Below, in pieces: positions 50,423 to 54,391 of a DNA stretch of 54,391 nt. Origin of the DNA: a virus. The stretch is from IMG/VR virus record IMGVR_UViG_3300009636_000007, positions 1 through 54,391 of that record, one strand, 5' to 3'. The notes beneath the pieces were generated by a model, which saw nothing but the letters and a program-made list of their open reading frames with translations, had not been told where the DNA came from and did no database searches. The translations under genes were made by a program, and so were the position numbers. Each line of letters begins with the position of its first letter. The stretch's first letter is position 1.

Positions 50423-51333
50423 TAACCAGATCATCAATACCCTCCGGCGGGCTCTCCCCGGCCCGCACCCCCCTTCCTTCTGGCTGACCCCATATAAAAC
50501 ATATATACTATAAATACCACCCTTTCTATGTCCGACCCCCCTTTTTGTAGAAAAATGCGGCATAAAAACGCCAGACACCCCTACCACCCTTTCAAGGAGT
50601 CTCTTTTTGATACAAGAACTGTCTCCATGCAGATATATCAAGATGAGACACGCACACCTGATATGCTTGACTATATGATGGTTACCCTGTATATAGTAAC
50701 CTCATGGGGTAACATGGCGGGGGTTGCAGGGGGTGGGGGAGGTAGGGGAGGTACGGGGTGACATAAGTGCCATCAGGACCGTCAGCCGGGCCACGCCGCA
50801 GGCGGGCGAAGGAACCGGGCGGACTCCCCACGGGGTGCCGTCGACCCTAAGTACTGACCCCCTTATTGCCTTTACTATCAGCGAGTTGCGAGCCTGTCGA
50901 CCCCTGTCCGCGGCAGTGCCATAATGCAGTCAGGCCCTTTGTTTGCAACAATGTACCACGATCTTCCCAAAGCTAGCCTAAATCTAGTGCAAGCAAAGGA
51001 CTTAGCGCATGGTAACAGAACGTTATATCGTTACTTGTCCCACCGCGAGGTCATCTCCGTTTGGCACAGGACGTGCCTAACCTGACGGACCTGATGGCAC
51101 TTCGCCATGTGTTCTATTGTACTGCAGTACAATTACCGCAGTAACCGGCTGACCTGATGGCCTACGTGGTTACTCCTGTTGTCGACATAGATAACAGGCT
51201 GGTTACTCTCGAAGGGTTTGGTGGTTACCTGAGAAGCATGATGGTTCTCATCCTGAGACTATTAGGATTCGGGTGTTGTGGGGGCCGATTCTATCGTTTA
51301 CAATCCTGACGCCAGCCTGACTGCATTATGGGC
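50423..51333 (+). other. gene-free region with strand-skewed tracts and repeated GGTTAC
   Basis: No frame here has an RBS plus codon pattern I trust. 50440-50530 is C-rich with several ATA repeats. 50705-50760 is a G-rich tract with eight or more runs of 3-5 G on the plus strand, a G-quadruplex candidate. GGTTAC/GTAACC occurs about seven times between 50678 and 51230, some as dyads (GGTTAC-x-GTAACC at 50679-50702). A perfect 18-base palindrome ATTGTACTGCAGTACAAT lies at 51116-51133. GACCTGATGGC is repeated twice around 51088 and 51152. The region may hold an origin, packaging or regulatory site. Confidence 0.5.
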
Positions 51334-51362
51334 TTGACAACTGTAACGCTGTAACGCATAAT
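51334..51362 (+). promoter_or_regulatory. sigma70-type promoter with direct repeats in the spacer
   Basis: TTGACA (51334-51339), 17-base spacer containing two copies of CTGTAACG, CATAAT (51357-51362). GCATTATGGG just before and GCATAATGGG at the -10 form another repeat pair. Drives the micro-gene at 51379. Confidence 0.65.
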
Positions 51363-51378
51363 GGGATTGGAGGGCGCT

Positions 51379-51474
51379 ATGGGCGAAAAGAATTTGAATG
51401 ATGATAAGGAATACTGGGAGTTTGTCGAACGGACGGCGCGCGAGGTGCGCGAAACACCCAAGTGGGCGCGATAG
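51379..51474 (+). CDS. 31-residue early phage micro-protein
   Basis: Frame MGEKNLNDDKEYWEFVERTA to ETPKWAR with GGAGGGCGCT directly before ATG and a promoter 17 bases upstream. The pattern YWEFVERTAREV followed by PxW is like a type of tiny phage protein often seen in early regions. Acidic N-terminal half, basic C-terminal half; function unknown. Confidence 0.55.
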   Translation: MGEKNLNDDKEYWEFVERTAREVRETPKWAR

Positions 51475-51610
51475 GGCGCGATCTATGCGCGAGGTGACGT
51501 GTGATAGGCTGCGACCTATCCGGCGGCGCTGTGGGGTCGCGAGTCTATTGTGTTGTGCGTTCATTAGTCTATTGCGCGCGCGCAAGGTTTCGCATGCACC
51601 AGCCTTTCCC

Positions 51611-51643
51611 GATTGAGAAAAAGTGGTATACTATTTCTCAATC
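51611..51643. promoter_or_regulatory. 10-bp inverted repeat over a promoter-like element
   Basis: GATTGAGAAA (51611-51620) and TTTCTCAATC (51634-51643) are perfect arms around a 13-base centre. TTGAGA in the left arm and TATACT in the centre resemble -35 and -10 boxes but are only about 10 bases apart, too close for a standard promoter. Looks like an operator for a dimeric repressor, just before the start at 51645. Confidence 0.5.
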
Positions 51644-51644
51644 A

Positions 51645-51710
51645 ATGACCGAAATTAGCGAACGCACACGGCGACAGCACAAGTTATCTTGGCTCGGATG
51701 GAGCCATTAG
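51645..51710 (+). CDS. 21-residue basic micro-ORF
   Basis: Frame MTEISERTRRQHKLSWLGWS, then H and stop. It begins two bases after the inverted repeat and has no RBS, so would need a leaderless start. Likelihood is modest; listed because of the precise position behind the operator-like dyad. Confidence 0.3.
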   Translation: MTEISERTRRQHKLSWLGWSH

Positions 51711-51735
51711 ATGCAAAGATAGGAGAACCAATTCC

Positions 51736-51840
51736 ATGTCTAGTCTAAAGAATCCCAGACTTCAGTCTGGGAGCATCAATTACCTTAGGGTTCTGACGGA
51801 TATTACAGCATGTCACCTGTTTGCCCAGTTATTTGCCTGA
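51736..51840 (+). CDS. 34-residue micro-ORF containing a dyad
   Basis: Frame MSSLKNPRLQSGSINYLRVL to HLFAQLFA with AGGAGA nine bases ahead. CCCAGACT-TC-AGTCTGGG forms a palindrome within it. Could be a leader peptide or a coincidental frame over a regulatory hairpin. Confidence 0.35.
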   Translation: MSSLKNPRLQSGSINYLRVLTDITACHLFAQLFA

Positions 51841-51879
51841 ATGCCCCTGAAATTGAACGAATGCCCAGCAATGCCCATC

Positions 51880-51902
51880 CGATGGGACACAATGTCCCAT
51901 CG
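51880..51902. promoter_or_regulatory. 10-bp inverted repeat CGATGGGACA/TGTCCCATCG
   Basis: Perfect arms with a CAA loop, preceded by several ATGCCC elements (51841-51879). No T-run follows, so a protein-binding dyad or transcript-end hairpin just before the strong promoter at 51964. Confidence 0.5.
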
Positions 51903-51963
51903 TGTAAGAACTACACACCACACCGCTGACCTAACATATTGATAACACATGTAAATTATTTCC

Positions 51964-51991
51964 TTGACATTGGTTCTTCGCTTGCTATAGT
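51964..51991 (+). promoter_or_regulatory. strong sigma70-type promoter
   Basis: TTGACA (51964-51969), 16-base spacer with TTGC before TATAGT (51986-51991). AT-rich upstream (TGTAAATTATTTCC) may act as an UP element. The predicted start is near 51998, at the head of the structured RNA region. Confidence 0.75.
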
Positions 51992-51997
51992 ATAGGT

Positions 51998-52420
51998 ACA
52001 GTAAGCGGAACGGGTCTTTGAAAAGAAAGCCAACAGGGAAAGCGCAAGCGGGTTTCGAGAGAAACTGTGTGGCGGAATAGAGCAAGCGGGCGGAACCGCA
52101 AGCCGACCTAGACGCAATGGCAATAAGTCGTCGACACAGCCGCAAGGACACGGGCAGGTGGGGTGAGTAGGCAGAGGTTTCGCAGAGTCCATCTGGTTCA
52201 TGCCGTATCGAACCGTCAGGACACGCAAGCTAAGGCGGGCAGACAATCACCGTCGAGTCTTTCACGGACATATAGAAGAGATTGGAACAATTCAAATTGG
52301 GGGCGGGTTCGAACAATCGAACCCTGCTCATAATGTGCTGTGTGGTTGCCACGGACCGCCCGCAAGATGGCAGAATGGCGAGCGCAGCACATTATGAGCA
52401 ACTCCAAAATCAAACACGAG
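51998..52420 (+). ncRNA. candidate large structured RNA
   Basis: About 400 bases with no convincing gene but unusually dense small hairpins: GGxCTTT-GAAAAG-AAAGCC, GC-GCAA-GC, GTTTC-GAGA-GAAAC, GGCGG-AA-CCGC then GCAA, CC-GCAA-GG, GGTTC/GAACC, CGAC/GTCG, then the perfect hairpin GGGTTCGA-ACAA-TCGAACCC (52305-52324) and the 16-bp stem at 52325-52400. At least five GNRA-type loops. No match to RNase P, 6S, tmRNA or a tRNA by eye. Purine-rich spacing with GAA/GAC motifs resembles ornate phage RNAs such as GOLLD or ROOL in style, though not in recognisable sequence. Confidence 0.5.
52325..52400 (+). repeat. 16-bp inverted repeat with 44-base loop
   Basis: TGCTCATAATGTGCTG (52325-52340) and CAGCACATTATGAGCA (52385-52400) are exact complements. 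Directly preceded by the GGGTTCGA hairpin. In RNA it would form a stable stem closing the 3' end of the candidate structured RNA; the right arm includes an ATG (52394), so it could also hide that start. Confidence 0.75.
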
Positions 52421-52426
52421 GTGATT

Positions 52427-52594
52427 ATGTACACGACGAAGAACTTCCGCACCAAAAAAGAACTGAAGGCCGCAGTCGATGCGTACAACGTTCAGGCTCC
52501 ATTGTATGAGAACACTGGCAAAGAGGACGGCGATTGCCAATACGTGGTATGCCTTTACTGCGGCTCGACGCACGTCGACATATTACGATTCTAG
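52427..52594 (+). CDS. 55-residue phage protein (YTTKNFRTKKELKAAV type)
   Basis: Start MYTTKNFRTKKELKAAVDAY at 52427 chosen for GAGGTG seven bases upstream; the in-frame ATG at 52394 lies in the inverted repeat. The N-terminal pattern is common in tiny phage proteins of unknown role. The C-terminal CQYVVCLYCGSTHVD carries three cysteines and a histidine that could bind zinc. Confidence 0.6.
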   Translation: MYTTKNFRTKKELKAAVDAYNVQAPLYENTGKEDGDCQYVVCLYCGSTHVDILRF

Positions 52595-52602
52595 GGGGCG
52601 CA

Positions 52603-52659
52603 ATGAACCGTATACTCATTACAATCTGCATCATTCTCACATCTGTTGTATGGGGGTGA
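52603..52659 (+). CDS. 18-residue hydrophobic micro-peptide
   Basis: Frame MNRILITICIILTSVVWG behind GGGGGCG. One short hydrophobic helix with an N-terminal Arg. It could be a toxin-like or lysis-modulating peptide, or a signal-peptide remnant. Listed on the strength of RBS and membrane character; weak. Confidence 0.35.
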   Translation: MNRILITICIILTSVVWG

Positions 52660-52666
52660 GCGTACA

Positions 52667-52705
52667 GGGCGAGCGATTCGCCCATCGAACTAAGGAGGAT
52701 ATATG
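52667..52705 (+). promoter_or_regulatory. hairpin plus Shine-Dalgarno cassette, copy 1
   Basis: GGGCGA-GCGAT-TCGCCC hairpin then ATCGAACTAAGGAGGATAT and ATG (52703). Copies 2 and 3 are at 53354-53391 and 53619-53656. Confidence 0.7.
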
Positions 52706-52816
52706 GGTTTTTTCATTGGATTCGTGCTGGTTTTGTCGCTGAGCATTGTGTGCCCGCCGATTGCTATTGTTGCTTCGGTGGCCGTCATTATCTTTTCTGT
52801 TTGGAACATGGTTTAG
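52703..52816 (+). CDS. 37-residue membrane protein
   Basis: Frame MGFFIGFVLVLSLSIVCPPI to FSVWNMV, with a perfect AAGGAGG from the cassette. Two hydrophobic stretches separated by CPP, likely a helical hairpin or a single long span. The next gene starts nine bases after its stop, GGAGG overlapping the stop codon. Unknown role in membrane. Confidence 0.6.
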   Translation: MGFFIGFVLVLSLSIVCPPIAIVASVAVIIFSVWNMV

Positions 52817-52824
52817 GAGGCTTT

Positions 52825-53190
52825 ATGGAAAACAAACTTAGAAAACATCGGAAACAAATGAGCGCCACCGAGATTGAATTCGTCGAATCGCTTGTTCACG
52901 GTGTCAAGGGTTGGAAGACAGGAATAGCGCGCGGTCATGCTGCGAAGCGCGGGCGCGAATTCACTGAAACGATCATCCTGCACGCGATACAGTACGGAGA
53001 AGTAATCGAAGTCAATTCGCTAGGCCGCGTTCTGATGCGCGATGGTTATGGTATTTGCGTCCTAGTTTCAATCAAAGATCATGTTGCCTTCACAGTATGG
53101 GCGAATGATCCGGAAGACAATCACGACAGTCAGCATATGGGATATTACAACTGGCGTGTTGATGTTATCAAATACCTCAGGGGGCTATGA
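52825..53190 (+). CDS. hypothetical protein
   Basis: A 121-residue protein from ATG at 52825 (TAGGAGGCTTT ahead); the longer frame to 52750 overlaps the membrane gene and is rejected. Begins with a basic helix (MENKLRKHRKQMSATEIEFV) and contains RVLMRDGYGICVLVSIKDHV and FTVWANDPEDNHDSQ, a small beta-rich domain. Similar sequences occur as short phage early proteins; function unknown. Confidence 0.6.
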   Translation: MENKLRKHRKQMSATEIEFVESLVHGVKGWKTGIARGHAAKRGREFTETIILHAIQYGEVIEVNSLGRVLMRDGYGICVLVSIKDHVAFTVWANDPEDNHDSQHMGYYNWRVDVIKYLRGL

Positions 53191-53348
53191 TGAAACGAAT
53201 TCATGAAGCGGTCGCGGTGACACTGTATAACGCTCGCCTGCACGTCGCGCGGGGAGACACGCCCGCAACACAGAGCGGCTGTGATGCTGTTATGACCCTC
53301 TTCAATGCTGAATGCGCGGTGCGCTTGGAGTCTAGTCAAGACTATTAG
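53187..53348 (+). CDS. 53-residue small protein
   Basis: Frame MMKRIHEAVAVTLYNARLHV to LESSQDY; first ATG overlaps the previous stop (ATGATG). Helical with amphipathic character. No family recognised. RBS is within CAGGGGGC upstream. Confidence 0.5.
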   Translation: MMKRIHEAVAVTLYNARLHVARGDTPATQSGCDAVMTLFNAECAVRLESSQDY

Positions 53349-53353
53349 CAAGC

Positions 53354-53391
53354 GGGGCTCACAAGCCCCATCGAACTAAGGAGGCTTTATG
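53354..53391 (+). promoter_or_regulatory. hairpin plus Shine-Dalgarno cassette, copy 2
   Basis: GGGGCT-CACA-AGCCCC hairpin then ATCGAACTAAGGAGGCTTT and ATG (53389). The hairpin stem bases differ from copies 1 and 3 but pairing is kept, which is covariation evidence. Confidence 0.7.
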
Positions 53392-53610
53392 TACATGGGA
53401 AATGATTCGTTCGAAGATTCTGGGGGCGCGCCGTTTGGACTGAACCCGTTCAGCGTCGACGAACTTCGCCGTATGTTATCCGCGAATGATTACGGCGCGG
53501 TGGGTGTCGAACAACCATTTATGACTCGCGACGAATGCGAGCAGAAAAGTCGCGAGGTGAGCGCAGAGGACATTGCCTTCGCAGCGTCATGTGGCATTGA
53601 CCTGAAGTAA
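53389..53610 (+). CDS. 73-residue acidic protein
   Basis: Frame MYMGNDSFEDSGGAPFGLNP with strong AAGGAGG from the cassette. Acidic and glycine-rich at the start, helical in the C-terminal half (SREVSAEDIAFAASCGIDLK). Unknown function; may mimic an acidic partner surface. Confidence 0.55.
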   Translation: MYMGNDSFEDSGGAPFGLNPFSVDELRRMLSANDYGAVGVEQPFMTRDECEQKSREVSAEDIAFAASCGIDLK

Positions 53611-53618
53611 GCACAGGC

Positions 53619-53656
53619 GGGCGAGCAATCGCCCATCGAACTAAGGAGGATATATG
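53619..53656 (+). promoter_or_regulatory. hairpin plus Shine-Dalgarno cassette, copy 3
   Basis: GGGCGA-GCAA-TCGCCC hairpin (GNRA loop) then ATCGAACTAAGGAGGATAT and ATG (53654). Confidence 0.7.
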
Positions 53657-54391
53657 ACTACATTTTTGAAAGCGAAAGAACAACATCAACATAAAAACGG
53701 CGGCGGTTGGGTTGCTAACACGGCGTCTGTAGCAGATAGTGCTTACGTCGGCCCTGATGCTCGGGTGTCTGGGAATGCTCAGGTGTCTGGGTATGCTCGG
53801 GTGTTTGGGAATGCTCAGGTGTCTGGGGATGCTCGGGTGTCTGGGGATGCTCGGGTGTCTGGGGGTGCTCGGGTGCTTGGTGATGCTCGGGTGTCTGAGC
53901 TTGCTCGGGTGTTTGGGAATGCTCAGGTGTCTGGGGATGCTCGGGTGTTTGGGAATGCTCAGGTGTCTGGGGATGCTCAGGTGTCTGGTGATGCTCGGGT
54001 GTCTGAGCTTGCTCGGGTGTTTGGGGATGCTCGGGTGTCTGAGCTTGCTCGGGTGTTTGGATATGCTCGGGTGTTTGGATATGCTCGGGTGTCTGAGAAT
54101 GCTTGGGTGTCTGAGAATGCTTGGGTGTCTGGGGATGCTCAGGTGTCTGGGGATGCTCTGGTGTTTGGGGATGCTTGGGTGTCTGGGAATGCTCAGGTGT
54201 TTGGGAATGCTCGGGTGAATGCTCAGGTGTTTGGGTATGCTCAGGTGTCTGGGGATGCTCGGGTGTCTGAGAATGCTTGGGTGTCTGAGAATGCTCGGGT
54301 GTCTGGGAATGCTCTGGTGTCTGGATGTGCTCGGGTGTCTGAGAATGCTCGGGTGTCTGGGGATGCTTGGGTGTTTGAGAATGCTCGGGTG
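53654..54391 (+). CDS. hexapeptide-repeat (left-handed beta-helix) protein, cut by the window edge
   Basis: At least 246 codons with no stop before the edge. After MTTFLKAKEQHQHKNGGG and ADSAYVGPDARVSG, nearly every six residues follow [GDNY]-A-[RQW]-V-[SFL]-[GE], the hexapeptide signature of left-handed beta helices. At DNA level the repeat is 18 bases (GATGCTCGGGTGTCTGGG-like), about 36 units, with one unit shortened by six bases near 54210 that keeps frame. Such proteins may be surface-binding fibres, transferase-like scaffolds or anti-restriction mimics. The shadow frame 53739-54218 (MLGCLGMLRCLG) is not real. Confidence 0.75.
   Translation, partial: MTTFLKAKEQHQHKNGGGWVANTASVADSAYVGPDARVSGNAQVSGYARVFGNAQVSGDARVSGDARVSGGARVLGDARVSELARVFGNAQVSGDARVFGNAQVSGDAQVSGDARVSELARVFGDARVSELARVFGYARVFGYARVSENAWVSENAWVSGDAQVSGDALVFGDAWVSGNAQVFGNARVNAQVFGYAQVSGDARVSENAWVSENARVSGNALVSGCARVSENARVSGDAWVFENARV

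Noticed and set aside
52200-52397. 65-residue frame MPYRTVRTRKLRRADNH
   Set aside because: Lies within the hairpin-dense RNA candidate, no RBS, and arginine/histidine composition of translated non-coding RNA.
53739-54218. 159-residue frame MLTSALMLGCLGMLRCLG
   Set aside because: Out-of-frame translation of the 18-base repeat; the hexapeptide frame from 53654 has the RBS cassette and stays open to the window edge.
53739-54391. CRISPR-like array
   Set aside because: The units are contiguous 18-base coding repeats without spacers.

Overview
The window is a large part of the genome of a tailed double-stranded DNA phage, probably of podovirus type. Evidence is an N4-gp56-like major capsid protein, a terminase large subunit, a portal protein, several very large virion proteins, and a phage-encoded primase-helicase and family A DNA polymerase. 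I see no integrase or recognisable lysogeny repressor. The host cannot be named from the sequence. A gene for a circularly permuted (two-piece) tmRNA fits lineages known to use that form (alphaproteobacteria, some betaproteobacteria, cyanobacteria), but phage genes travel, so this is only a hint.

Layout. Positions 61-37862 hold a tightly packed block read leftwards on the minus strand. Read in the direction of transcription it runs: a sigma-like protein, a small zinc-binding protein, a set of three glycosyltransferases, a SprT-like protease, small structural or accessory proteins, a dual-specificity phosphatase, terminase, portal, a scaffold-like protein, major capsid, decoration and connector proteins, tail or fibre proteins, and finally three giant internal virion proteins. 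Divergent sigma70-type promoters lie at 37878-37963. From there a rightward block carries an SSB-like protein with a host-like acidic tail, the primase-helicase, an iteron-bearing gap (possible origin), DNA polymerase, and then an accessory segment (HNH endonuclease, AAA+ ATPase, permuted tmRNA, phosphoesterase). A long train of small overlapping early-type genes follows to about 50.4 kb. From 50.4 kb to the right edge the DNA is mostly non-coding and full of dyads, promoters and micro-ORFs, and includes a candidate structured RNA. The window ends inside a hexapeptide-repeat gene.

Most notable points. (1) The major capsid gene is broken into three exons by two td-like group I introns. Intron 1 carries a LAGLIDADG endonuclease gene that runs into the ribozyme core. 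Intron 2 has no ORF, but an HNH endonuclease gene sits immediately after the last exon. The conventional longest ORF (22925-23764) is only exon 2 plus a few intron codons; splicing restores a 339-residue protein. (2) At about 45345-45667 there is a tmRNA gene with acceptor and coding halves in swapped order, joined by a hairpin that continues the acceptor stem and with the G3-U70 alanine identity pair. (3) Behind a strong promoter at 51964 lies roughly 400 nt dense in GNRA hairpins without a convincing gene, a candidate new structured RNA. (4) Right-end genes share a repeated hairpin plus Shine-Dalgarno cassette.

All functional calls are from reading motifs and layout; no database search or folding program was run.
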